Under the pieces are notes generated by a model. It was not told the DNA's origin and did no database searches. It saw only the letters and a program-made list of their open reading frames with translations. Positions 26,719 to 38,527 of a stretch of DNA of 64,000 bases are shown here, one piece after another. Position 1 is the first letter of the stretch; every line of letters begins with the position of its first letter. Position numbers and translations under genes: made by a program. This DNA comes from Puniceicoccaceae bacterium (GTDB lineage Bacteria; Verrucomicrobiota; Verrucomicrobiia; Opitutales; Coraliomargaritaceae): assembly GCA_002729725.1 (NCBI GenBank), contig PBYS01000031.1, positions 1 through 64,000 of the forward strand. Reading direction: 5' to 3'.

Positions 26719-27261
26719 ATGGACGAGCCAGAATATAAAGGTGGCTTGAGGCGTTTGGATTCTAGCTATTACGAGGGCATTAGTTTTGTCCATTGGACGA
26801 TGTGTTTGAAGGACCAAGCGGCGGGTTGGCTAGATCCAGCTCATCATGCCGCTTTGCGTGAGATTTGCCTGCACGCATTTGCTCGTGAGTTTTTATGTTG
26901 CCCGGCTTACTGCCTGATGCCGGATCATGGTCACTTTCTGTTGCTTGGATATGATGTTCGAGCTCAACAACGGGCAGCTATTCGTTGGATGCGACGAGAG
27001 TGGAATCTGTTGCTGTCGCCTTTAAAACTGCAGCACCAAGCCTATGAGAGTGTGTTGCGTGAGTCCGATCGTTCTCGCGAAGCATTTGCATCTGTGGCTG
27101 TTTATATTCTGCGTAACGCCGAGCGGGCTGGACTGGTTGAAGACTGGCGGGGATGGCCTTATGCGGGTGCACTCTTCCCCGGATATCCTAAGTTGGACCC
27201 GAGGAAGGTGCACTTTTGGGAAGATTTTTGGAAGGCGTACCAGAAGCATTTGAGCACCTAA
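26719..27261 (+). mobile_element. REP-associated tyrosine transposase (RAYT, Y1 HUH)
   Basis: 180-aa TnpA_REP-type protein. The HUH metal-binding motif is HGH at residues 70-72 in CLMPDHGHFLLLG, and the candidate catalytic tyrosine is Tyr129 in VAVYILRNAERAGLVEDW, the conserved C-terminal RAYT segment. It has REP units on both sides: the array ending 56 bp upstream and two units starting 17 bp downstream. RAYTs are thought to move REP sequences by single-strand nicking. Full length and intact by eye, so it may be the source of the REP copies seen elsewhere in the window. Confidence 0.92.
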
Positions 27262-27278
27262 ATGTCGGCATGTCATAG

Positions 27279-27485
27279 GTAGCGATGCGACGCCAGTCGC
27301 GTCTGCGCGGTCCAGGCATACCATATTGAACGTTGAGCGTTCGAGCTTCCCGGAGACCTCGCTAGCGCGAGTTCGCTACGGTGCGTTCTTTATAGCGATG
27401 CGACGCCAGTCGCGTCTGCGTGGTCCAGGCATACCATATTGGTCGTTGAGTGTTGGATGTTCGACGTTCCCCGAGACCTCGTTAC
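27279..27485. repeat. REP units downstream of RAYT
   Basis: Full unit from 27279 and a second from 27391 that runs into the tal stop codon. The second has a longer gttgagtgttggatgttcga segment in place of the standard middle. Same orientation as the upstream array. Confidence 0.88.
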
Positions 27486-28438
27486 AGTTTATTCGCTACG
27501 ATTTCGCGCACCTTGACCATATCTTGCCCAAATACGCGAATGCCTTGCGAGAGCTTTTCGGTCGCCATGGCGTCTTCGTTCATGAGCCAGCGGAAGGATT
27601 TCTCACTGACGTCTAAGCGCTCGATGTCGGCACTCTTGGCGCTTTGAGCGTCTAGTTTGCGTTCGACGGCTTCGTCCATGCCTTGTAGCTCTTCAAGTAG
27701 ATTAGGGCTGATGGTTAGCAGGTCGCAACCAGCCAGCTCGAGAATTTCGCCGAGGTTGCGGAAGCTGGCCCCCATGACCTCAGTGTCGTGTCCAAATTTC
27801 TTATAGTAGGTGTAGATTTCCTTCACGCTGAGGATGCCTGGGTCGTTGGAGCGGTCGTAGCTGGTGTCTGTGTTTGCCTTGAACCAGTCGAGAATACGCC
27901 CGACGAAAGGGGATATGAGTTGTGCGCCCGCTTCGGCGCAAGCGACAGCTTGTGCCAGCGAGAACAGTAGTGTCATGTTGCAGCGAATGCCTTCTTTCTG
28001 CAGCACCTCGGCGGCGCGAATGCCCTCCCAGGTCGAGGCGATTTTAATCAATACACGTTCACGCTGGATCCCGGCGGCTTCGTATAGTGCGATTAATTCG
28101 CGTGCCTTGACTATGGTGGCTTCCGTGTCGAATGACAAGCGGGCATCCACTTCTGTGGAGACCCGACCTGGCACGATTTCCAAAATCTTCAGACCGAAAC
28201 CTACTAATAGGTGATCAATCACCAGATCGATTCGTTCTTCGCCCGTTGTGGCGGATTCTGCAGTCGATTGGAGCGCGTCGTCCAAGACGCTGGCGTATTC
28301 CGCCTTTTGTAGCGCCTTTAGTATTAAAGACGGATTGGTGGTCGCGTCCTGTGGCGTGTAGGCGGCGAGCGTTTCAAAGTCGCCCGTGTCAGCGACTACC
28401 GTGGTTAGCTTTTTGAGGGAATCGAGTGTGTTTGACAT
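27482..28438 (-). CDS. tal: Transaldolase
   Basis: 318-aa pentose-phosphate enzyme that transfers dihydroxyacetone units. Signatures: [12 protein letters not shown] near the N-terminus, the Schiff-base lysine in [13 protein letters not shown], and [20 protein letters not shown] and [12 protein letters not shown]. TalA/B-type length. ATG at 28438 matches the family start [10 protein letters not shown]. Its 3' end touches a REP unit. Confidence 0.97.
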   Translation of the reverse strand: MSNTLDSLKKLTTVVADTGDFETLAAYTPQDATTNPSLILKALQKAEYASVLDDALQSTAESATTGEERIDLVIDHLLVGFGLKILEIVPGRVSTEVDARLSFDTEATIVKARELIALYEAAGIQRERVLIKIASTWEGIRAAEVLQKEGIRCNMTLLFSLAQAVACAEAGAQLISPFVGRILDWFKANTDTSYDRSNDPGILSVKEIYTYYKKFGHDTEVMGASFRNLGEILELAGCDLLTISPNLLEELQGMDEAVERKLDAQSAKSADIERLDVSEKSFRWLMNEDAMATEKLSQGIRVFGQDMVKVREIVANKL

Positions 28439-28524
28439 AGGCGTTCCACATTGCATGTGAAACGGTTTGGAGCAAATTTGTTTTTAGGGTTTTGCATGAC
28501 TTTAACACATGCTTTTCGCAAATT

Positions 28525-28905
28525 TTATTCATTCCGCATCTTGAGTGCCGCGATGATGCAGGCGCTCCAGCCAACGATGAATAGTAGGCCGCCCAGCGGT
28601 GTGATGGGCCCCAGCCAGCGAGGGCCATCGAGCGCTAGCCAGTAGAGTGAGCCTGAAAACAGTGGGATGCCTAAGCAAAAACAGCCCAGCGAGATGCGAT
28701 AGGCACGCCCAGCGAATTTGTAATTCGCCAGAATGAGTAAGGCGAGCGCGTGCCACATCTGGTAGTCGACCGCAGTCTTCCAAACTGCGCGTGTTCCGTT
28801 GGCGTCTAAGCGGCTCTCCAGTGCGTGTGCCCCGAATGCGCCCAGTAGGACGGCAGTGAGGGCAAGTAAACCTCCAATGACTATAAATTTCCGCTGATGA
28901 CTCAT
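28525..28905 (-). CDS. DUF423 membrane protein
   Basis: 126 aa with four hydrophobic segments. The family pattern GGLLALTAVLLGAFGAHALES is at the N-terminus, then TAVDYQMWHALALL and GIPLFSGSLYWLAL, and GPITPLGGLLFIVGW. Function of DUF423 is unknown. ATG at 28905 chosen over an upstream in-frame start. Confidence 0.92.
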   Translation of the reverse strand: MSHQRKFIVIGGLLALTAVLLGAFGAHALESRLDANGTRAVWKTAVDYQMWHALALLILANYKFAGRAYRISLGCFCLGIPLFSGSLYWLALDGPRWLGPITPLGGLLFIVGWSACIIAALKMRNE

Positions 28906-29035
28906 AAGTGAGGGCAGTCTTATCTGCAAATGACTAACGGGTCAATTGATTCTATAAGACTTGCACACCATTCTCTTAAATAAAGCATTTTTTACTTGCG
29001 TTAATTGCGGTACTAACTATGCAGGTGAGTCAAAT

Positions 29036-29599
29036 ATGCGTATTAGTTTATTCAATATATCTGTGCTTGCTGCATCGGCTGTGGCCATGACTCTGCCCCT
29101 GCAATCAACTTTTGCCGAAACGGATGCAGATTCGGAACGAGTTGCGCGCCTAGAGCAGCGGCTTGCTCAACTGGAGCAACGACTTGCAGAGACGGAGCAA
29201 ACGACCAAAGAAGTTAAGGTTTTGGCGACGAATTCTGTAGCGTCAGGGGGCAGTGCCAATTCTTCGATTTTGGGAAATGGCGCGACTTTTGACATTCTTG
29301 CCGGTAGTGCGTGGCGCAACCTTCGCTGGACTCAAGAAGAGCAGTGGGCAGGGGTAAAGCGTGGTGTGACTGAGGAGAAAGTCATTGAGTTGCTCGGTTA
29401 TCCGCCTCGCTCAGTGGATTCGCTTAAGCCACGTGTGGACAAGGTCTATTGGTATGAAACTAGCATCCGTGATACGAGCACTGGGATGCACGGTAAAGTG
29501 TCCTTTAAGAGAGGGCGAGTCGTTGCGGTTGACCTGCCTAACTTTAGTGCTGTTCCCGCTGTTGACAAAAGCGCTGTCACGCGCGAGCGCCTGCCTTAG
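29036..29599 (+). CDS. Secreted coiled-coil protein with BamE/SmpA-like domain
   Basis: 187 aa. Signal peptide ending STFA-ET, then a heptad coiled coil (RVARLEQRLAQLEQRLAETEQ, about 36-56), a Ser/Gly linker, and a C-terminal domain with WAGVKRGVTEEKVIELLGYP and VDKVYWYE, the pattern of SmpA/OmlA (BamE) folds. The start is fixed by a good ribosome-binding site (AGGTGAG, 29023-29029) before ATG 29036. Periplasmic; role unknown. No lipobox cysteine is visible. Confidence 0.8.
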   Translation: MRISLFNISVLAASAVAMTLPLQSTFAETDADSERVARLEQRLAQLEQRLAETEQTTKEVKVLATNSVASGGSANSSILGNGATFDILAGSAWRNLRWTQEEQWAGVKRGVTEEKVIELLGYPPRSVDSLKPRVDKVYWYETSIRDTSTGMHGKVSFKRGRVVAVDLPNFSAVPAVDKSAVTRERLP

Positions 29600-29649
29600 T
29601 TCTTTCTCGCCAGCAATAATTCGCCATTGATTGAAATGAGCTTATTTCT

Positions 29650-29679
29650 TTGCTGAATTACTTTTAACCTTAGTTGTAT
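29650..29679 (+). promoter_or_regulatory. Putative porin promoter
   Basis: TTGCTG (29650-29655) and TTGTAT (29674-29679) separated by 18 bp, about 65 bp ahead of the porin ATG. The leader between is A-rich and has no clear ribosome-binding site. Pattern only. Confidence 0.3.
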
Positions 29680-29745
29680 GAGCATTTCAGTTCGTGCGAT
29701 TGGGGTTGGACAAACAAACAAAACACAAAAAAACAAACACACAAT

Positions 29746-30846
29746 ATGAAAAACAAAATTGCTATCGCATCTGCATTTATTGCAGCTTCTAGCTTTTCGA
29801 CTGCGGAAATCGTTGTTAACGATTTTCTTTCTTTCGAAGGCTTCGTCGACATGTCCTACGCCCATGTGGGTGGCGATGACGAAGTCGGCTTCTATGGTAA
29901 TCCAGCAGATGGAAAATCTTACTCAGATAATAACTTTGCTGTCGACCAAGTCGAAATCAGCTGGTTGTTCGATTTTGACGCTGTAACGGCTCAAATCGAC
30001 CTTAACTATCTCGGTGACCAAGGAACTAACGCCGCGAATAGTGACGTAGAGCAAGCTTTCGCAACTTATCACATGGAAAATGGCTCTGCGATTACCGCTG
30101 GTCGTTATGCATCCATGCTTGGTTTCGAAGCTTTCGAGCCTACTGGCCTGTACCAATACTCGACTGCTTATGATGTTAATACTTTAGTGGGCCCTCGTTA
30201 TGGCCAAGGTGTTAAGTATACTCTTGAGGGTGACAATACCTTCTTCGGTATCTCTGTGCAAGATACAGTGACTGGCCTTTACTCAGGTCGTCTTGGTGGT
30301 AATAATAATGGAAACGTTTTCCAGGATGATGGTGGTTTTGGTGTTGAAGTTGCTTATGCTAGCTACATGGATAACGGCCTCTCTTTCTTCCTTGGCGGTG
30401 CTGTTGAAGATGGTGATAATGGTGATTCTTATGTTATCAATACCTACGTTACTTACGAAACAGGTGCTTGGATCTTCGCTGCTGAAGTGAATTATGGTGA
30501 AACAGAGAATGACCCTTATGGTCTTGCTCCTTTTGGCGCTATTCATGACGACACAGAGATCTTCAGCGCTCTGCTGATGGCTAACTTCGCATACAGCGAT
30601 GTTGCTTCGATCACAGGTCGTGTTAGCTATATCGACGCGACACAATCATTCAAGAATGCTGGTGCTTCTGATGTTGATGGTGACTTGATCAAGTACACAC
30701 TTGCTCATAGCTATGCTTTCACTGATAATCTTCTTCTCGTAAATGAAATCAGCTTTGCTGATGGCAGTGTTGATGATAGCAATGGTTTCGCTGACGGCGA
30801 TTTCGACCAGCTTACTGCAGCAGTTGAGCTTATCTTCTCTTTCTAA
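29746..30846 (+). CDS. Outer-membrane porin-like beta-barrel protein
   Basis: 366 aa. Signal peptide MKNKIAIASAFIAASSFSTA, then alternating hydrophobic/aromatic strands (VDQVEISWLFDF, QIDLNYLGDQ, AITAGRYASMLGFEAFEP), acidic loops rich in Asp/Gly/Asn, and a C-terminal Phe (AVELIFSF). The pattern GRYASMLGFEAFEPTGLYQYS is typical of putative beta-barrel porins of Verrucomicrobiota and Planctomycetota (porin_OmpL1/BBP2-like). ATG 29746 gives the signal peptide. It is followed by a strong terminator. Codon use (GCT, GGT, ATC) looks like that of a highly expressed gene. Confidence 0.85.
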   Translation: MKNKIAIASAFIAASSFSTAEIVVNDFLSFEGFVDMSYAHVGGDDEVGFYGNPADGKSYSDNNFAVDQVEISWLFDFDAVTAQIDLNYLGDQGTNAANSDVEQAFATYHMENGSAITAGRYASMLGFEAFEPTGLYQYSTAYDVNTLVGPRYGQGVKYTLEGDNTFFGISVQDTVTGLYSGRLGGNNNGNVFQDDGGFGVEVAYASYMDNGLSFFLGGAVEDGDNGDSYVINTYVTYETGAWIFAAEVNYGETENDPYGLAPFGAIHDDTEIFSALLMANFAYSDVASITGRVSYIDATQSFKNAGASDVDGDLIKYTLAHSYAFTDNLLLVNEISFADGSVDDSNGFADGDFDQLTAAVELIFSF

Positions 30847-30888
30847 TTGGGCCTAGCCTGATTAGAACGTAAAGAAATATTATTTCTA

Positions 30889-30917
30889 AAGCCCTCCGGT
30901 TATCCGGAGGGCTTTTT
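30889..30917 (+). terminator. Terminator after porin
   Basis: aagccctccgg / ccggagggctt stem with TTAT loop and a following T-run (gcttttttg). About 45 nt downstream of the porin stop. Confidence 0.9.
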
Positions 30918-30982
30918 TGTGTGTGGGTTTCTGGCTTGGTGAACAGTCGCAGGCTTCGCTCTTCGAGCTTCGGCGGACTAAG

Positions 30983-31123
30983 TAAGCGCGAGTTCGCTAC
31001 ACGAGCCTGTTGGAGTTGTAGCGATGCGACGCTAGTCGCGTCTTTGCGGTGTGCTTGTAGAGATGCCGGAGACCTCGCCATTCGACAGGCTCATGGACTG
31101 TGTCTAGCGCGAGTTCGCTACGG
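30983..31123. repeat. Diverged REP cluster
   Basis: Contains gcgcgagttcgctac twice and tgtagcgatgcgacgctagtcgcgtct once, the same elements as the RAYT-linked units, with a ccattcgacaggctcatgga insert. It lies in the 519-base gap between the porin and the RluA-type gene. Confidence 0.8.
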
Positions 31124-31177
31124 GAGTCAGGTCAGGCAATGAATCAAAAAACGAAAGCTAGTAGGGCGTGTTTTTTA

Positions 31178-31270
31178 ACCACTAATCCACACTGATCTTC
31201 ACTCATTTAAAGCACCAACGGGAATGGCAGAATACTCATAATTAGTGTTGAATGAGTGAACATTAGTGGT
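31178..31270. repeat. Palindromic element with 9-bp inverted ends
   Basis: Begins accactaat and ends attagtggt (exact inverted ends), with inner inverted 8-mers cactcatt (31200-31207) and aatgagtg (31251-31258). It is about 93 bp, non-coding, and resembles small palindromic elements or MITEs. Confidence 0.6.
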
Positions 31271-31365
31271 CCCCAGCTTCCGGCTCCATTTCATTACTCC
31301 GTGACGAGTTGTCTTGTGCTGAATGAGCTTGCTTGAACGGGGCAGACTTGGCGCACTATGCATTG

Positions 31366-32367
31366 ATGATAGAAGACTCCAATCAAACCGAAAAGACGCT
31401 CCTCGACTGGGCGGCGCGCCTATGTCCCGATTCCCCGCGCAAGCGACTGAAGGAGTGGATCGCGTCAGGTCGATTCTGCCTCGATGGGTGCGTGGTGACG
31501 AAGGCTGGCCTGCGGCTCGCAGATCCGGGGGATACTTTGACACTGGGTACGCCAGAAAAATCGGCCGCGGCTTTGGGGCATCGCAAACGGATTCACCCGA
31601 AGCTAGTATTGGTTTATCTGGATAGCGATTTAGCGATCGTCGATAAGGAGTCGGGGTTGCTCTCTGTGCCGACTGAGAAACAGGGTAAGATTTCTGCAAT
31701 TGAAGTGTTGTCCAATTATTTGAACGATTCGCGCGGTGAGGCGACCCGACGCAGTTTCTTTGGCTCGCCTGATGCGGTCAAACCGCTGCCCGTGCATCGC
31801 TTGGATCAATATACCAGTGGTCTGTTGTGCATCGCGCTCAACGACAGTTCTCGGCAGAATCTGATCAAGCAGCTCCGGAGTCATGATTTTTTGAGAGAGT
31901 ATATTGCCTATGGGGATGGGGATGCGCTGGAGTCTGAGGGCACTTGGACTAACTATTTACAGCTCGATGAGCGCGGGTATAATCAACAATTACTAGAAGA
32001 GCCAGTCGAAGGGGCGACAACGGCGATCACTCATTATCAGACCGAGGAAGTCTTTGAGCGGCATCATGTCACTAAGCTGCGTATTCGTCTGGAAACAGGT
32101 TTGAAGCACCAGATTCGTATTCAGGCAGCTGCGAACGGACTGCCTCTTGTTGGTGATCGCATTTATCACCCAAGCACCCAGAAGGCAGTTGCTAAAAAAG
32201 GCGCGAAGCTTCCCTATGGCTTCCAGCGGCAAGCGCTACACGCCGCCATGATCGGCATTATTCACCCGACCAGTGGTAAAAAGGTGAAGTTTCAGTCCAA
32301 AATTCCCGGCGACATGCAGATGCTCGAAGAGCGCTTGCGTACGGCCAAAGTGAAGGGTGAGGCGTGA
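31366..32367 (+). CDS. RluA-family pseudouridine synthase
   Basis: 333 aa. N-terminal S4-like RNA-binding domain (SPRKRLKEWIASGRFCLDG and onward, about 20-70), then the catalytic domain with LAIVDKESGLLSVPT and the catalytic-Asp motif PVHRLDQYTSGLL (about 143-155), and LETGLKHQIRIQAAANGLPLVGD. It isomerises uridine in rRNA or tRNA; the site cannot be told. ATG 31366 chosen over an upstream TTG (31333). Confidence 0.93.
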   Translation: MIEDSNQTEKTLLDWAARLCPDSPRKRLKEWIASGRFCLDGCVVTKAGLRLADPGDTLTLGTPEKSAAALGHRKRIHPKLVLVYLDSDLAIVDKESGLLSVPTEKQGKISAIEVLSNYLNDSRGEATRRSFFGSPDAVKPLPVHRLDQYTSGLLCIALNDSSRQNLIKQLRSHDFLREYIAYGDGDALESEGTWTNYLQLDERGYNQQLLEEPVEGATTAITHYQTEEVFERHHVTKLRIRLETGLKHQIRIQAAANGLPLVGDRIYHPSTQKAVAKKGAKLPYGFQRQALHAAMIGIIHPTSGKKVKFQSKIPGDMQMLEERLRTAKVKGEA

Positions 32368-32383
32368 TTTATTCACCATTTAC

Positions 32384-32412
32384 CATTGGACGTTCGATGT
32401 TCGACGTTCAAT
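32384..32412. repeat. GTTCGATGTTCGACGTT-type repeat
   Basis: cattggacgttcgatgttcg followed by acgttca, in the gap before secG. Same family as the stretches in uvrA. Confidence 0.75.
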
Positions 32413-32487
32413 TCTTCCTTTTCGCTTGAACTCAGGTAAAGGCTAGGCATTTTACCCTGCTTTTCTCATTATCAACGGATTTCCATT

Positions 32488-33024
32488 ATGAGCACATTAC
32501 TCATCAGTCTTTTAACTCTCGTCCTTTTGCTGATTTCGGCATTCGTCATTTTAATCGTGCTGATGCAGCGCACCAGTCAGAATGGTGGTATGGGGGCTGC
32601 GCTTGGCGGTGGGGCGGCTGAGTCTGCATTCGGTTCAGAGACTAATAACATCCTGACTAAGGGGACTGTCTATGGTATTATTGCCTTCTTCTTGGTAGCC
32701 TTGGGACTCTACCTGCTGTACCAAGCGCAGGCTGCAAATGCGGTGGCTGATGTTGATATGAGCACTTTGATTTCGTCTAAGGACGAGGAGTCGGTCGCAG
32801 AAACAATCACGCAGGTGGTTGAATCTGCAGACGTATCTGCTGTATCTGCTGTATCTGCTGATGCGAATGCCGATGTGGCTGCAGTTACTGATGCTGTCGA
32901 GGGAACTTCTGCTGCGGTAGTCGAGTCTGTAGAAGCAGGTGCTGCAGAAGTTGAAGCTCAGGTCCAAGAGGCTGTCGAATCCATCGATGCCGCTGCGAGT
33001 GATCTGCAGCCCGCCACGAATTAA
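32488..33024 (+). CDS. secG: Preprotein translocase subunit SecG
   Basis: 178 aa; the first 80 residues are SecG: TM1 ([22 protein letters not shown]), the conserved [21 protein letters not shown] with the [13 protein letters not shown] loop, and TM2. The remaining 95 residues are an Ala/Val/Asp/Glu-rich tail (repeats of [21 protein letters not shown]) not present in short SecG proteins, but such tails occur in related phyla. Part of the SecYEG channel. Confidence 0.95.
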   Translation: MSTLLISLLTLVLLLISAFVILIVLMQRTSQNGGMGAALGGGAAESAFGSETNNILTKGTVYGIIAFFLVALGLYLLYQAQAANAVADVDMSTLISSKDEESVAETITQVVESADVSAVSAVSADANADVAAVTDAVEGTSAAVVESVEAGAAEVEAQVQEAVESIDAAASDLQPATN

Positions 33025-33953
33025 TGCGATTTCAGAAAACGGTTTTTCTATCACTTTTTAAAAGGTCAGCTGTTTACGGTTTATCCGCGGCTGGCCTTTT
33101 TTGTGCCTGTGTGTCATTGAGTGCGCAACGAGCTGGCGGAGATCGCGATAGTCGTCCTTCGCGCTTCATGGAGCGTATCGATGCTGAAGAGGGGGCGCAG
33201 CGTCTTGAGGCGTTTCGTCGACAGCGGCTCGATGGCGATTTCTGTTTTGAGTTTGAGTTAGAGCATAAGCCTCGCCGAGCGCGCACAGTTCGCTATCAGG
33301 GCATGATGTGGGGCTCGTGGAATGAGCTGGGGCCGATCACTCGCTTTAGGGTGGAGCCTGCTAGTGCGACGGTCGATGGGCAGTCGCATGAGCAGCAAGC
33401 TGTCGAACTGATTATACAAAATGGTGTTTCGCCTCAGGTGTGGATTCGTCGTTCCGATAGTGAGCCTTTTCAGTTGGTGCAGGGGCAGGCACTTTTTGAT
33501 CCGATCCTGCCGGACTTGCTTTACTCGCCTTTTGACCTGCAGATGCCATTTGTGTATTGGGATCAGTTTACCTATGAGGGGCCTACTCTAGTAGGAGCGA
33601 CTCGGGTTGCGCAGCAGTTTCTGATGCAGCCTCCCGCCGGCTCGGCGAGTGCGGCGCGTGGCATCTCGGGGGTGCGCGTGGGGCTCGACGATACCTATAA
33701 TGCATTGTGGCGTATTGAGGTCGTGGATACCGCGGGGGAGGTCGTCTCGCGCTTTGCTGTCGAGAGCTTTCAGAAGGTGCAGGAGCAATACATTGTTAAG
33801 CGTATTACGTTGACGGACTATCCTAGCAAGGATCGGACTACCTTTGATGTGAAGTCTGCAACGGTTGGAATATCTCTAGACCGTGAGATCTTTTCTCCAG
33901 TGTCTATGCGAGCTGCGGGTGATTTTGAAGCCTACATATTGGAAAATTTGTAA
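33024..33953 (+). CDS. Secreted LolA/RseB-like protein, unknown function
   Basis: 309 aa. Signal sequence (about 12-35, cleavage near SLSAQ). The body has LDGDFCFEFELEHKPRRAR, QVWIRRSDSEPFQLV and LLYSPFDLQMPFVYWDQ segments and paired strands, as in outer-membrane lipoprotein-sorting (LolA-like) folds. The ATG shares one base with the secG stop (TAATG, 33022-33026). A terminator-like hairpin lies inside its signal-peptide codons (33060-33102). Function not known. Confidence 0.7.
   Translation: MRFQKTVFLSLFKRSAVYGLSAAGLFCACVSLSAQRAGGDRDSRPSRFMERIDAEEGAQRLEAFRRQRLDGDFCFEFELEHKPRRARTVRYQGMMWGSWNELGPITRFRVEPASATVDGQSHEQQAVELIIQNGVSPQVWIRRSDSEPFQLVQGQALFDPILPDLLYSPFDLQMPFVYWDQFTYEGPTLVGATRVAQQFLMQPPAGSASAARGISGVRVGLDDTYNALWRIEVVDTAGEVVSRFAVESFQKVQEQYIVKRITLTDYPSKDRTTFDVKSATVGISLDREIFSPVSMRAAGDFEAYILENL
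33060..33102 (+). terminator. Terminator-like hairpin within a coding start
   Basis: aaaaggtcagc (33060-33070) pairs with gctggcctttt (33090-33100) with one G-U pair and is followed by Ts. It would terminate secG transcription, yet it lies 36 bases inside the next reading frame. Confidence 0.6.
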
Positions 33954-34076
33954 GATTTATTCGGCGTTACTGCTTAGTAGGGTTATCACCTTATTGAAGC
34001 ATTGTCACGTTTGGTGAAATTATGTTGACTTGTGCATTCTTCGAAACAGCGTTTATGCAAACGTAACACATTGATT

Positions 34077-34895
34077 ATGAGCAGCAAAACTACTACACCG
34101 CTAACTTTTGACATTAGGCAGGACCTACTGGTTAAGCTTAAGGAACTTCAAGTTAAAACTGGAGCCCGTTCCCTAAGTGAGGTGGTTCGTTATGCGGTTA
34201 GTCATTTGAAGGCTTCAGAATTGAAGTTCGCAAATGCAGCGCACCGGCAAATTTCGGTGCGTTTGTCAGATGAGTTGCGCCAAGGCTTGGTTAAGATGAG
34301 CCAGCGCAAGAAGGTAAGCGTAGGCGAATTGTTGCGGGCTGCTTTGGATTCTCTGCCAGATGATCTTCCTGATTTTGAACCGGCCAGCAAGGTCGTTAAA
34401 AAGAAAGTAGCTAAAAAGAAGCAAGCTCGCAAAGTTACTAGCAAGAAGAAGGCAACGAAGAAAGCGGCCAAGAAGACTGTGAAGAAAGTAGCAAAGAAGA
34501 AAGTAGCAAAGAAGAAAGTAGCCTCCAAGAAGGCGGTGAAAAAGAAGGTCGCTAAGAAAACTGCTGTGAAGAAAACTGTCGCTAAGAAAGCTGCAAAAAA
34601 GGCGGTGAAGACGGTGGCGAAGAAGGCTGTCAAAAAGAAAGCTGTTAAGAAAACTGCTATTAAGAAAAAAGCAGCGAAGAAGGCCGTGAAAAAGAAGGTC
34701 GCTAAGAAAACTGCCGCGAAGAAAACAGCGAAGAAGGTCGTTAAGAAAATAGCGAAGGCGGCTGTGAAGAAAACAGCGAAGAAGGTGGCTAAAAAGTCTG
34801 TGAAGGCTCCATCGACTCGCAAGCTTGCGGCTAAGAAAACGGCCAAAAGGTCCGTCAAGAAGAAGGCCGCGAAGCGTAAGACTTCGAAGAAGTAG
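34077..34895 (+). CDS. Tandem RHH protein with histone H1-like Lys/Ala tail
   Basis: 272 aa. Two ribbon-helix-helix-like units: LTFDIRQDLLVKLKELQVKTGARSLSEVVRYAVSHL (about 9-44) and ISVRLSDELRQGLVKMSQRK with SVGELLRAALDSL (about 60-95). From about residue 105 to the end it is a tail of KKVAKK, KKAVKK and AAKKT repeats like eukaryotic H1 and bacterial AlgP/Hc1 tails. The first part would bind specific or semi-specific DNA; the tail binds DNA or RNA by charge. A nucleoid protein is inferred. ATG 34077 is used; an upstream GTG at 34032 is in frame. It is followed by a terminator. Confidence 0.85.
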   Translation: MSSKTTTPLTFDIRQDLLVKLKELQVKTGARSLSEVVRYAVSHLKASELKFANAAHRQISVRLSDELRQGLVKMSQRKKVSVGELLRAALDSLPDDLPDFEPASKVVKKKVAKKKQARKVTSKKKATKKAAKKTVKKVAKKKVAKKKVASKKAVKKKVAKKTAVKKTVAKKAAKKAVKTVAKKAVKKKAVKKTAIKKKAAKKAVKKKVAKKTAAKKTAKKVVKKIAKAAVKKTAKKVAKKSVKAPSTRKLAAKKTAKRSVKKKAAKRKTSKK

Positions 34896-34959
34896 TGCCA
34901 CTTTTTATACGAATCTTAGGCAAGGCTTGCTTTTAGCCACGCAAAAGTTTTGATTCTGC

Positions 34960-35004
34960 GCTCTCGTAGCACTGTTTATATCGGTGCTACCAGAGCGTTT
35001 TTTT
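34960..35004 (+). terminator. Terminator after histone-like gene
   Basis: gctctcgtagcac (34960-34972) pairs with gtgctaccagagc (34984-34996) with one mismatch and is followed by a T-run. It separates the histone-like gene from the aminotransferase. Confidence 0.88.
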
Positions 35005-35017
35005 ATTTATTCTACCT

Positions 35018-38469
<3,452 letters not shown>

Positions 38470-38492
38470 GAGGTTAAACGCTAATTTTTACC

Positions 38493-38524
38493 ATGAGGCC
38501 GTCCCGCTTGGGGCGGCCTCATTT
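38493..38524 (+). terminator. Terminator after icd
   Basis: atgaggccg (38493-38501) pairs with cggcctcat (38514-38522). It is followed by TTTG and lies between convergent icd and the CrtI-like gene, so it may serve both. Confidence 0.75.
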
Positions 38525-38527
38525 GTT

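Noticed and set aside
34202-34901. Long minus-strand frames of 211 and 218 aa
   Set aside because: Antisense of the Lys/Ala repeat tail; the Phe/Ala- and Leu/Arg-rich peptides are a by-product of AAG/GCT-rich codons.
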